From Acanthaster planci (taxonomy: Eukaryota > Echinodermata > Asteroidea > Valvatida > Acanthasteridae), in assembly GCF_001949145.1 (NCBI RefSeq), contig NW_019091398.1, positions 1,340,213-1,404,212 on the forward strand: a DNA stretch of 64,000 nucleotides, written 5' to 3'. Position numbers and translations under genes: made by a program. Position 1 is the first letter of the stretch, and each line of letters starts with the position of its first letter. This document shows positions 1-13,400 of the stretch, in pieces. Below the pieces are notes generated by a model, which saw nothing but the letters and a program-made list of their open reading frames with translations, had not been told where the DNA came from and ran no database searches.

Positions 1-3000
1 TGCAAGTCAGTTACATCATTATCTTTAATGGTTCCGGCATAGTTTAATTTAGGGCAACCTTCATATAGAACTGTCCGAAAGCCGTCGCTATTTGCAAACT
101 CTTTTTCTTTTCACAACTTCATTTTGAGTAGCTGATTTGTTAATTATACTGTGAAAGACCAAATCCTAAGATCTATTCGGACAAATGGTTAAGATAAATT
201 GTAGAAATTACTCAGTTCAAGCAAACTGTGATATTATGCCACAGACATACCGATAGTTAAATATGCGCGTGAAGAGTTTTTCAAGATTTTTCAAGTTCGT
301 ATATCCTACATTATTCCTCGATGCAACTCGCAGGACCTGCTCAATGTAAAAACTGTTTTAATGCGTAAACTTAATGTCCAACTCATCCAAGGGAATCATA
401 CCACTGAGTTGCAGTATTTACTTTTGGATCCAAAAATGTTTCATAATACTGAAGTGCAACTTGTTTCTTATTTTATCGTGCAAATTCATAATGCTCAGAC
501 AAGTACATAGTCGTGACTTTCAGCTTATTTCGTAAAAAGCAAAAGACAAAAGTCACGCATCATAATTTTCGCCCTGCGCTCCATCATCCGCACTCTGTAA
601 GGTCACTAAAAATCCGACTGGACTAATCCCCTTTGCTTCTGTGACTTTAGACTAAAGTGACCCTTTTGTTGGCCTTTTGCGCTCTCCAAGCAACAAGCAC
701 CTGGGAAAATTCAGGGTGGCTGTGTGGTCTCGCGTAACGTGATATCACGGCAGCAAAGCGCGCGTGCTGCACTGGCCACGAAGCCGTTTTGTGCACTAGC
801 CATAACCTGCGACCGAAGGGCCTATGCAGGAAAAAAAAGACACCCTGCATTAGGACTTGGCATGCCAACCAGCCACTCAACTCTGGCCCGCTGATGGCAC
901 CCTCCTTCGGCCGTGGAAAGTCGGAAGGAATGAAGGGGACATCAAGGGTCCTTGTCTGGCCCTCCAGGCTGCGCGTAAATCAAGAATTCCCAAGCGGTCT
1001 GTCGCGTTTGATTGCCCAAGCACCCATTCCGGGAAAAATAAATAATGTTCATTTATTCCCACACATTAACTTGCAGTTCATTTCGCTTTCACCTCCGATC
1101 CTAGCAATTTTGCGACCAAAGTTCAGCTAGAGGAATTTTTTTTGTGCAAGAGAATAAAGAAAACTAAATAAATAAAAAAAAAAAAACAGGCCAGAAATTC
1201 ATCATTAAAAAACACAACATTTTCGTTCAAAATCCAGCTGCTTGAGGACGGCCTTAAGAAAATTAACCTAACATCCAATAAGAGAACTACAACTTTAACA
1301 GAACTCATTCTAACAGATCGAAATAATAGATGTTAATGTTTCTGACCAAGATATCTTTGGTACAGTTATGCTTTTTATCAAGCTTGAAACAAAATGCTCT
1401 TCCGATGGCAGTCTCTGTGAAATTCATGGCAAAAAATGAAAAGAAACCCTTTTCATAAAGAGTTTATATGCGGCTATCGCTCACTAAGATCAGAAGGCCT
1501 TTGATCTAAATGGGGAAAAGTTGTGCATTACTCACATACCCCTTTTACTGAAAAAGAAAACAGCAGGGCAACTCTTTTTTCTTCCGAAACCCGAATAGCT
1601 TCATTTGCGGTTTTTTCGTCGCTTAGCGCTTTTGAGATCTTTTGAGATCCACCTCGTTTCAAAGCATCACTGCGATCGCTTTACATCTTAGCTTCCCATT
1701 ACCACAACGTTCGGTGAGTCATTTGATACTGCTGAATTATTCTACCTGAATATTCTTCGTCTTGAAATATTCAACAAAAGGGCATTTTCTGGTGGTTGGG
1801 TTGTTGTCCATTCAACTTTATGGAATGCATGCGCCTGATTGACAACTCGCTCACACCTTGTTTGTTGAGAGTCATTTCACGTAAATACTTGACACGTGCG
1901 TCCACGATCACAAAATCATTTTTTTTACATACTTTCTTTGATGAAAGGACTCGGGGTGCACACAAAGGCACCTAAAGCGACAATTTCTTTCCTTAAGTAG
2001 AGGCAAGGATGATAATTCAAAGTGACACACCAAATGAGCTGTTTCCATGGCAACGAGTTACATATGGATTAGAAAATGTCTCTTTTGTTTACTTGCACCC
2101 CAAGTCTTTTCATCCTGCATATATTTATAAGTATATAACAACGATTTCATGAGCATGGTCACATATGTCAAGTAAATTACCTGAAATGACTCTTAAGGAT
2201 CATCACTGGTATAGTCGTGATGATATTTCGTTACTTTTCTGAAAAAGTGACATTCATAATAGGCTGTTAAATAATTCATGAAGGGTTAGATGATGAAATA
2301 AAGTATCATTCATTTTTCGAAAAATACATTAATTTCCGATTATTTGCAATTCAAAACTTAAGCACTGTAGAAGTATTCGTGATAATGGAATCATTATTGA
2401 GAAAAAAATGCGGTCATTTTAATTTAGATCCGACGACTATCCGGTTATTAGGTTGCAGTTAAAGGCTTCCTTGATAAAAGTAAAGCCTCTAGCTTCCATG
2501 GGGATTTTACCAATATTTTATCCAATTTCCTTTCTCTGTAATCCGATGATCCCTCAAGAGTTCCCTCTTTGTCAGCACTTTCCGCTGCAGAGGCCGGCTC
2601 TGACAGGCAAAAAACTAAGCAAATTTGTGTGCTTCTCTCGTCTCATTTTCGTTGACAAATAGAATGGGCAATGCCCTCACGTATCAACCCTCTGAGCGAA
2701 CTGACACGAGCATGGTGGTGTTTATTTGCAACTTCACATGCATTGTACCACACTCATTGAGGACAGACACGCAAAGATAGTAAAAGATTTCCTGTCTTCA
2801 GTAGTCATGCTTTGTTCAAAACGCTCCGCCGAGGTAGATGTCTTTAATAGGTTGGTCAAAAGATAACAATGGGAGCCCCAATTCCTCGTCCTCTGTGTTT
2901 GTAAAACACGGCTTTATCTTCTAAGAGAAGAATCGAAGAATAGTTTCTGACCGCCATTTCATTCTTAGCATGGAGCTCACGGGAGGAATGTTGAGAAAAT

Positions 3001-6000
3001 TCATGAAGACAATGGCAATTAAAGATGGATTTGAGGATTAGCCAAGATGGTTTGCATTTATGATATGTTGAATTTTTTGAAGTCGATTTCAAAACGCCTG
3101 GAGACATTTGAAATGAGAGGTCCATGGTCGGCCTCAACTTTCAGGTAGAGACGTTCACCTCATCCATAATTTACAAACGGCCCCATAACCGTGGGAAGAA
3201 AAGTTGTATATCTAAATAATACTTGACTCTTGACGACGGTATTCAGCGTCAAGACTGTGCTTTAATTTTTGGCAATGATCCGTGAGTGAATATTCAACCG
3301 AATGTCATTCCTTGAATCACCTTGGAGATGGTTTCTTTTGTACAAATCGGATTTTAAAATCCTTTAGTTAATGCACTTCACTTGCTCTGGAGTTCAAATA
3401 AATACACAAATTAACTGGTACATTTAAAATATAAAATAGATCCCTGACAGTCCCATATCCTCCTATTTCAATATGATTTTTATATAAAACCTAAGGGATA
3501 GAAAAAATATGAGATAGGCTTTGACTACTTTACATCTTACGGTGAACACAGACATGCAATCTGCAGTCTTGAAATACTAACTTTTCCGGAAGATCGTCGT
3601 ATGTGTAAAGCCTAGGCAAAGAGTGACATGACCAGAGTGTGCAGCCTCAGCGTAAACCACTTGGATCGCGATAAATAAGCCGTTGAAATTGCCACCCGAA
3701 ATGGAAACTGGGCAAACATCGATGAGGATTAACTTTCTCAATTGGGCAAGCAGACGGGGCCTACAGAATTCCTTGCCTCGTTGTGAGAGCAAATCTTGTC
3801 TCATCGGAGGGTTACCAGAGAAGTTCGCAGGTCTTTTGTCGTCGCGCCGCTCTCTCGAATTATAAGGCCAGACTCTACCCAGACTGACCCAGTTCATATC
3901 CGGCGGCTATTCTGCAGATTTTCCCGAGTTGAAAAGCGTTATTAGCTGGGAGAAGTGCCAAGACTCAGGAGTGTTAACTTGGAACGGAAAAGTGTAAACT
4001 CGAATTAACAGCGACCGCTTATGGAATCGGATCTGAATTATACCCTTAAACTCCCAGCGGCCCTTCAGGGCAAATATAGGCCTAACCAGTAACCGGAGCT
4101 GTCTTTTGGTACTAGAAATATGCACACAGCATAATAATAAAGAGTGAATTGTGTATGTTTTTAAAATCTTTTTGAAATGTGAATGAAATATCCGCGGTAG
4201 CATCTGGTGTATTATGCTGGGCTGAACATGAATATGCCAGTTTAATTATCAGAGCTGTTGAATTCCGCAAAAATAGATTGAAACAATGCAGCGTGGTTCT
4301 GATTTCCAACAGGTAATCAGCCCACTTCGACAAACGTTTTGCCTAAAATTGCATAAATAAACACTGAATGAAAAAATATTTTGGCAGCTGTGCTAGAAAC
4401 TTGCGTATCATAGCAAGTTAGACCTGGAGGACCATAGCGGACTCACTGCTATGCAGGAATCCTTTTAGCGAAATATAAATCTCTGTGCTAATGTCATCAA
4501 CTATTGCTGACCTGTCAGCGGCCACGTTTACGGGGCACTCCAACTTGTTTCATGATGACTCAATGTGGTCTACACGACTTGGTCTCCCACTTGGCCACTG
4601 AAAGCTCGTGGGCAAACCGTCGTCTAGGGCTCCTTGATACAGCTATCGGTGCCAAACCTCTGCTTTGCTGCACTTTAATTTCCTTGACCTCAAGATTCCT
4701 TATAAAGATTGCTTGTTAAAGACGTTGACAATGAGATCTTAGCTGGAAAATAAGGTAATAAACACGACATCTGACCTACTTGTTCATACCTCGTTTACTT
4801 TCAGTATGCTGATATACAAAGCAATCACTCATTAAAACCGCCTTGTGTTTATATTGAATGGCTTTATCGTACAGGCAATCTAATCGTCTAGGCCTAGTTG
4901 TTTTGCAGATTTTTTTGTTATGGAATCTTCGAGTAACGTTTAGACATAAAAGTTCTCTTACGCAGCAATGCCATAGTGATGCAGGTAATGTGCTTCCTGA
5001 TCCCTCTGAACGGCATAAGCCTGCACGTTGGCAGAAATGCGTCGATGGTGATTCCCAGTCTTTATTTTTTTCAACGATCATGTCACACATTACTTTCTTA
5101 AGATTCCCTGTCTTAGTGGAAGTATATACTCGTCCAAACTGATGACCGGCTGGCGACGATGCATCAGGCCTCGTTTTTCATTAGATGCTGTGGCCCTTTC
5201 CAACGAATGTACTAAAAGCATTTACTGAGTGAAGATAACTTGTGAACTTGGAATTCCATGCTGCATTTCAGTATTTATTACACACATTGACAGACACGGT
5301 GGTGGCAACTGTCCAGGGTACTACAGGACAAACATCATACAGCATGCATGAGATTCCTACTTTTGGATCACCATCAAACACCCCAGGAGAAATTTGACGG
5401 TAATCTTTCCAAAGCCTATGGGAGCAGAAATCGAATAACACATACGGCTTTCCTATTAACTGACAGTTTTGTAGTTGAAATACCCATTCTAATGACCTGA
5501 ATGAAAGTTTAAAAGATAAATTAGTGATGGCAGTGGCTTTGCAAGATACAGCGGTAAAGTTGCTTGGTCCAAAGTATAGAACGTGTTTGGTAACTTAGTA
5601 GGCCTACTGTGTTATGTTGAGATAGATAACTGCCATCGTATTCTTCAAAGACGGATTGTTTTAGCGTTTGAATAGCATTGAGGCGACCTTTTTATACTCT
5701 TTCACCAATCGCAACGTCTCAACAAGACCAAACGGAGCAGCAACGATTATTGAGAAACACTTAAAGCCTCGTTTTATCTGTCTCCGAAGTGGTGAGACAA
5801 ATTTGGAGCCGCCACAATCAAGAGTCGATCAGTGAACTCTTTTTACGTGTTTGCCGTAATCATGAGTTAGGATCAATCACCTTTTGTTTTACGCTTTCCC
5901 TGTCCTCTTCCTTTGAAGCGAGTCACTGTTTGAGCAAGAGAGTGCCACGTATTAATATAAATATCCTGACAAGCTAAAACACACCAACAATAATTATGCC

Positions 6001-7150
6001 AAATTTAGAAAAAAAGGAAGATATGAATTGATTTATATGTCGGTTCTTAATTACAAACTAGGAAGACCTTGTTTTTAAAAGCCCATTCTTGGTCGGATGC
6101 GACTATCGAAAAGCTGTAATTACACAGCAGATTAAAACCACTCTGGCGTGAAAGATCAGACGCTGGCGCATCCCTATTGACGTTAATAAGGGTGGAGACG
6201 TTATTAGAGGTTGATACAGCAGGGTCAAAAATCTTAGGTAAAGCAGACTGTATGTACTATAAACAATTCTTCCATCTAACACTTCAAAAATCGTTTGTAT
6301 AAAGAAAAATAACAGTTTTGTCGATAATTTTGCTACTTGCACTTCACCTTTAGTATTTTTTTCTCAGAAGAACAATTAGATGGATTAAAAAATTTATCAA
6401 ATATTTGAACACGCGCTGTCCTGAGGGTGTCTTTAGTGTTTCCTTCGCCTGACCCGTTAAACCTTTGAATAACAAGAAAAAAGTTAATCTGAGACCTACG
6501 GAGACGCTTACCATACCTTGCTTGAAATTGAAGCCTTGGGTGACCTGACAAGTCCAAACGGACTCCAAAGTGAAAACACGGTTTGAAAGGAGGTCATATC
6601 TATGACAACCATATACCAAATTAAGAGTTAAAAAGGTATATCGGAAAAGCCCTTTTATGATGAGGAAGTTCATCGGTTACACGCTTGTTGTTAATTTGCT
6701 CTTTCATAGAGATTAATCTTGCCATTTATTTCAGTTCAGGCTCGTCTGGGTCGGATCAGGCTCTTTCACTAATGAGAATTTGTTGCCTGAGCAAGGCGCG
6801 CGTGCCTTTCGAGTGTTTGTCCTGGACGCACGTTTCACAACACAGTTTACGGTTAGCAACCCAGCAATCTCACGGAGGCCATTATATCTGTTTTGACAAG
6901 GCTCGCGCCTGCAACAAGTGATCAGGGAGCCAGTGTTCTCGACAGTTATCCCAGGAGATCATGCAGCAGCAGGGTTTCCCACCTCATGGACTTCGTGCCT
7001 CCACTAAAGGGATTAAGGGCGGTACTTGGAGGTGAAGAAACCCAGTTCAACCCAGGTCGGGTTGGGCGAGCGAAGCTGCTGAGATGTACATAATTGAACA
7101 CCAGATGGTCTGGTGTGGATCATGAACTAGACCCAATGGTTTTTGTGAGG
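1..7150. other. gene-free AT-rich stretch
   Basis: I see no coding sequence here. Open frames are short, lack recognisable domains and are not joined by credible splice sites. The stretch 650-1,050 is somewhat richer in GC and open in several frames at once, which argues for composition rather than coding. Confidence 0.6.
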
Positions 7151-7201
7151 GAATGTGGCAGGTACAAACATGTTTGCCTATATCGCTCGACAGTGGCAAT
7201 G

Positions 7202-7387
7202 TAAGGTGGAAAGCTTGCGGTAGCACCATGCAAGGATACGATCTCTTCGTGAGTCTGTGTGGTTCTTCTGACGACGGAAAGAGCATACTGTCCGAAACGT
7301 TGAGTTCCTCACGGTTCTTTTCAGAACCATACAGACTCACAAAGAGGTCGTATCCTTGCATGGTGCTACTGCAAGCTTTCCACCTTA
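7202..7387. repeat. snap-back inverted repeat, arms about 65 bp
   Basis: The left arm (7,202-7,266) and the right arm (7,323-7,387) are reverse complements with about four mismatches, separated by about 56 bp. Both arms start, reading inward, with TAAGGTGGAAAGCTTGC. An 11-bp direct repeat, GTGGCAATGTA, lies just left of the element (ending about 7,201) and again near 7,424. The shape suits a small foldback or MITE-like element, or a local inverted duplication. No transposase is present. The flanking 11-mer may be a target duplication or chance. Confidence 0.75.
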
Positions 7388-7434
7388 GTTGTCTGTCACC
7401 ATGAATAGCTTGAAATCCCATTAGTGGCAATGTA

Positions 7435-10400
7435 CGTGGATTTTTAACGACTCAGTTACTACCATGCTTAACCTTCCGTGTGAGCCATGAAACAGTTTTA
7501 TTCCATTTTAACATCTCTTGAGAGCTATCAGTATCTTTATCGAAGAACACATTAATTGACAGTAATCTCTAGTTCCGGACTTTGCTTTTTTCTTGACAAA
7601 ATAAAGCAAGTTACGAAAAAAAGGGTCTGTTCTACCTTATCTTTCCAATTAAGCTCGAAACCTAAAATTGTGTTTAATTTGTTACTCTCCTAGTGAAGGT
7701 GTATCACAGATGACTTGATGTTTACGGGACGACTTCTTAATTCGACGTAAGCTATAATAAAAATGCAAGGATTTTCGGCAAGTAAAAGACTCACACACGG
7801 ACCCGGTATTAATTCAATTCATATAAAGCCGCACCAACAATCCTTTATTTCAAAGGCCCGTCTGCACTATAACTGATGCCTTTATAAATACTGCATGGAT
7901 CCCAAAAGCAGGATCAAAATACATGATGCAGAAAATAAGGTTTAAAATAGTGACCTTGGGAGTTGGCAAACATGACGTCTGTTTTCTTTGTCGGCAAAGT
8001 AACGCATTCCAAAGTATTTCCAGACGGGGCAGACAGTAGTACTACAGATAAATTTTGATTTATTTTAAATAGTTGTTGAATGTTGCTGGGCTTTGAAACT
8101 ACATCGATCCCTTACATTGGGAAAAAGCTCCATTATCTAAAATTGAATCAATTTGGTTTGAATTTTCAATTCAGTAGGTCCTTTCTACTGTTCTTTTCAT
8201 TGAAGCAGATAAAAAAGAGCTTACATGTTGCAGGGTCGTCCTGCCAATGCAACATGAGGCAAAGATTTAAATAGAAGTAAAATACAACAAGAGGTTTAAT
8301 AGACTTCCGACAGTGCAATACAGTTTGACTTGATTATACATTGTGGCGTTTGTTTTCTTCTTTTCTACATCTAGGTACTATTCATCTCTCGAGAGAAAAT
8401 ATAAAATGTCACCCTCTTGTCGTTGGTATTTCATAAGGTGTGCCCGTGGCGTTATTACGGACGCATCTTCCCCGATAAAATTGAACCCTGGATCAGTTCT
8501 ACTTTACTTGGCCCTGAAATGCCCTATTGCCGATGTTCCAAATCATTCCTGTGACATTATCAAGCTGTCATTTTTCATCCAGTTGCAAACAGACTTCACT
8601 CCACTAATGAGCAATTCACCCGACAGTTGCAATGACCCACGCTGCGAGGTGCAATTACGCTAAAGAGAGTGAATTGCATTTGTTTGCCTTTCGTGACACC
8701 AAATCTAGTAGAAATTGCTCGTTGTATTCTTTCAGTAGTTCCCCCCCCCATATTTGAACCATGGCACTGCGAGAAAAACTAGCCTAGTACCTTACAACTA
8801 TTTGAATTTTATGTAGCTAAAATGCAAATCACACACCTGCGAATTTAACCAGATGTTTAGTTTGATGCAGCTTACCTCACAGATCTAATGTCAGGCATTG
8901 CGTTTGGTACCTTAATAATTTTGCATTCTACGATAATCAAAGACATTTTCAATTGGCCTTGTACTGGTTACAATTTGGACCAATGAATATCATTGACTAA
9001 AATGGGTTCTGTGCAATTTCATTTTCCAAGAAAGTTTAAACCTCTGAACATTTGATATTAAATCCAAGAGACATTCCGACTGAGGATTTTGCGATTTAAT
9101 GCAAGACAGCTGATTTGTAATAGTGATTAAACAACCTTGTATCTTTATGTAACGTCACAAGAGAAATGCACGCAATAACGGCTTCCTGTCTCTGTATTTT
9201 GTCGTCCGATGTCACGTCGTTCGTAGGCTATCCACCGCCGCGGTCCTTTGAAATTTCAGCTGCCTCAACAGCGCTTTCGATCTAATTGATGTACAGCCGA
9301 GCTTTTAAATCTAATTGGACTCAATGCACAAGGGAATGGAAGAATCCAGGTAAATCCATAAATTTGTGAGGGAAAGGGGATATATTATTAGCTAACAACT
9401 TGTAGCCCGACCGGATGGCTCGTAGGGATGGTGATTTAAGAGATTGTAAATGTCCAAGAAGTCAGGCTTTTGAAACTGAATCTTAATGGTTTCAGGCATT
9501 GAAAAGGTGATACCAGTCTTCACAGAATTACAGGTTGAAAAACAAGGATTAGTAGTGGAGAATAAAGCCGAGTACTAGAGGAAAGGACTTGCTCCCTTAT
9601 GATTGCCGTTGACAAAGTAAAGTATTTGGTAAATGTATGGTTTGCCAAAGAGGCAGTGGTTCAAATTATACAATTCATCATTTCATCTGTAACTCTGTGA
9701 CTAGTCAAAAGCGTCTGATTAATGCAGTTCAAGGGTTCCAATGCTACTCATAGATGCTTTACCAGCTAATTTCTCAATCTGCTATGGGGAATTGGGCCCT
9801 CGTTTTTCAGTTACCGAGAGACCGTGAGCTGAAAATGCATTCAATTATTATACAGGCAAAATTACAGCTCAACGGATTCTAGATGGGGAGGCCATGAAAT
9901 GCTATCACTCATGCTCCGCTGGAGCACATAACGACGAAGAATAAGTAAGGGAGTGACTATCGTTGGTCTTTTGTTGCATGCTTTGGGTACACAATTAAGC
10001 TGATGAAAGGCTAGATGGAAAATTTTGGCCACCTTGTTAATAAGAACGGTTGGTGAACATCAACGACGGGGTCTTTTGCGGTTTGATGGTGTCTTTTCTG
10101 CGATTTTATAAGTTCAATCCGAGACAGCTGCCTTGCGGTTCTTGCAAAATGTTAGGGAAACAAAGTTGGCATTAACCCGAAAGCGCCGAGTTATATTTAT
10201 TTTTATCACCGCGTTGTCAACAAGTCATGCCGTTTGGTAAGTTTGGTTTTCTTGATCTTTGTTATTTGTACAGTTTTTGTTTGTTTTGGTTACGCCTAAT
10301 CTACGCCTCAAATATACTCTAACTTAAGCTCCAAATTGTTTTAAACATGTCATAATATAAAATTCTAACCACACTAACCTAGGTGGGTCTATTCGTTTCC

Positions 10401-13400
10401 TGTGTAGGTAGGTGATCCTGATAATTTATTTTTATACCATTGGACTCACTTTCGAGAAAATTTTGCTCCCATTGAAACTTTGTCAGTGTAAGATGAAAGT
10501 CTTCCTTTTTTCTGTTTGTCTCTTCAGAAGGCACTTCCAGACATGACAAGTTTAATTTACCGTGAACATGATTTTGATTTGTGGCACACTGGTTATATTT
10601 CTCAACAATTAACATAATTACATAAAAGTCTTCCTTTTCTTTGAGTCTTTTTAATACTTAACCATTTGCTCCTTTGAGAATAGCCTACTTCCTCAAACTT
10701 TAAGTTTATCAAATGTCCAATTAATAAAAAAGAGATGTATATCTCCATCACGAACTGCCTCGGTGCGTGTATGCGAAGCCGTTGCATCTTCGCTTCAGCG
10801 GTAAGAGGAGGAGACGTTTATCAGACATCAAGGTAACCGCGCACAGCATCGGTTGGACGCGAAATGAAATTATAAGATTCAATCGAGCAGAACAATTGAC
10901 AACGATACTCGCGCGGGGTCTGAGAGACAGGTTGCAAGAACGAGAGGAGTTTCGAATTTTTTTTCCGCGTGGGTGGATCGATATCACGGTCAGACAGGCT
11001 TGTGGGACTGTCTTCCCGGCCGACTCTTTGGAGTTTCCCAGCACACACATGCACACATACCAAACTTTCTGCGTTGTTAGTTCCAGTACGAGTGATTGGA
11101 AAACAGTTAATGCAGCAACCGCCCTGAAAAAAAAAACAGAATCAATATTGCCTAATGCCCACGCGCATAATATATGCACTTGTTGTTAACTGCGTGCTCT
11201 GTTTCGACTTATAGCCCATTCCCCTTTTTAACACCAACCTTGCCTAAACTAGAAAGCATTTTTTGTTTATCACCTATGAAGAAAAGGACAAGGAGGATCA
11301 TTAGTAGATATCAGGATTGGGTGAAGGAACAGGAACAAAGTAGTAATTCGTGTTAACCTCTTATTCTGTTATAGTTGATTGTACAACATGTTCCTCATAT
11401 TACACCAGGCAGGCAAGAGATAAATTCAGTAATTTAGAGGTCTATTAAAGTGACATTTTTCCCATCTAAATCTTGATTACTGCGGTGGTTGAGTGCCCAT
11501 GCGTATTGCCGTTTTGTTATTGATGTCAACACGCGGCCTTAAGGGACGATCAATCTCCATCTTCCCCACCCACCCTCGGCTGATGCAGTCGTTAATCCTG
11601 GATATTATTTTAACGTGGCCCTTCTTTTAACAGATGGAAAATATAAACCGGCTGGGCACATTTAGGATTTCCTGTGCAGTGATAACGCTCGTGAAACACC
11701 ACGACTCTTGGTCACTAACACCATGAGTGGTGCATACTTAATTGAATTTTATTGGATACAGAATATTTCCTTTTCCCCAAAAAACATAAATTGAAATTTG
11801 GGACAATCCAAAAATGTATCATGAAATCTTAGTTCCGCATTTATCTCGAAAGCTCTTAGTTTAAAAAAAAATTGAATCACAGAAGTAATTTTTCACCTTC
11901 TAAACTATTTAATCCTGGGTTTCACTTGTTTTCATTACACTTCTTCCAAAAATAGGAAGGTGAGAAATGACGTTGAATTAAAAGAAAGAGATAAGAAAAC
12001 GTGGAACTAAATTATGCATGGTAATCATTTGCTCTTTCCTTCATCTTTAGATGAATAATGTTAATTACCTCCAAGGCAATGAAAATATGTTCAATTCCAA
12101 TTCAAGCAGTGATCTGAATTTAGACATTGGTTTATTTTCCAAGTTTGTTTGACAAATTCCCATTTGATTTTGTACAACTTCTGAAGGTGAATTTTCTTGT
12201 CTCAGTGAAGCATTAAATCCATTTTCAGTAAAGCGTCCATGATTTCCTTTTATTTTTATATATTTTTAAATGTAATGGATTGCCCAAGGAAAAACAAGCA
12301 CTGTTATCAAATACATCTGTCCCCATTATACAGATTTGAGTATCTTCCCCATAGATTGTATTTAAATGACAAGTAGTTTAAAATTTCTCGTAAAGATATA
12401 GCACATGACTGACATAATTTAGTTTTTAAATAAAGGTAGGGCAATCCTTAGATATTAAAAATAGAGATTTTCATGGAATTTAGTCATTATATCAGATAAC
12501 TGTTTTCTCTTCATGGTCGAAATGTTAAGGGGTTGAGGCATTTTTTTCACTGTTAATACTGAATACTTATCTTCTCAACAACGGAATGAATCAGAAGTAG
12601 CGATTGGATTTACACACATTAATTAATGATTTCTTAAGTGAATTGGATTCGTGCTCACGTATAGAGATATATTAATATAAGGCTGACAAGGAAACCAAAA
12701 TTCAGAATCTAACATTTAGGAAACCCGCGTACGAGCAAAAGATTTCTTATATTCGCTTCATTAGTGCTCGCTAATAAATAGATAGATGGAAGAGACACCA
12801 AGGAGTTTTACAACCGCCTCTCTGGAAACTTTGCAGCTGCATAATTCAAATCCATTTTATATATTCCAAAAATGTGTTTACCCACAAAAACAAGTAGGTT
12901 GACAGAAGGTTCAGTAACTCTCCCCACCCCCACCAGCTCCCCAATACAGGCTTTCTACCCTCAAAGACGTGTGCTTCAATTGGACTTTCTTTGCCTGTTT
13001 GTAAGGGAAATACCCTTAGGCTCTAAGAGCATGCCAAGATGGAAGGGGCATTATGATTTTTTCCTTCGCTCAAGAAATCATTTCCCCTGAGACGCCCTGA
13101 TAAGGAGAAAGTACGCAATGGCTTTCTTATTTCTCTTCCTTTCACAAACGCTGTCCTGAAGGGAGAAAATTTGGTTGGAAACATCCTCTTTTGGTATTCT
13201 CATACAGTCTAAAAACTTTAAACTGATGAATTCAGCTCTCAAAATAAATGGAATATTCTACTGCTACATCGATTCCAAACGTGTTAATATGACACTGCGG
13301 TGTTGCATTGTTGATGCATGCTCGAATGCTATCAAACCTAAGTTAGGAAAGGACTTTCCCCCTTCTACTTAATTTTAAAGAATTCTTCGTGGTCTTCGAG

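Noticed and set aside
10748-11189. Open frames of about 140 residues on both strands over the same bases
   Set aside because: Overlap on both strands points to local GC composition; neither translation shows a recognisable domain.
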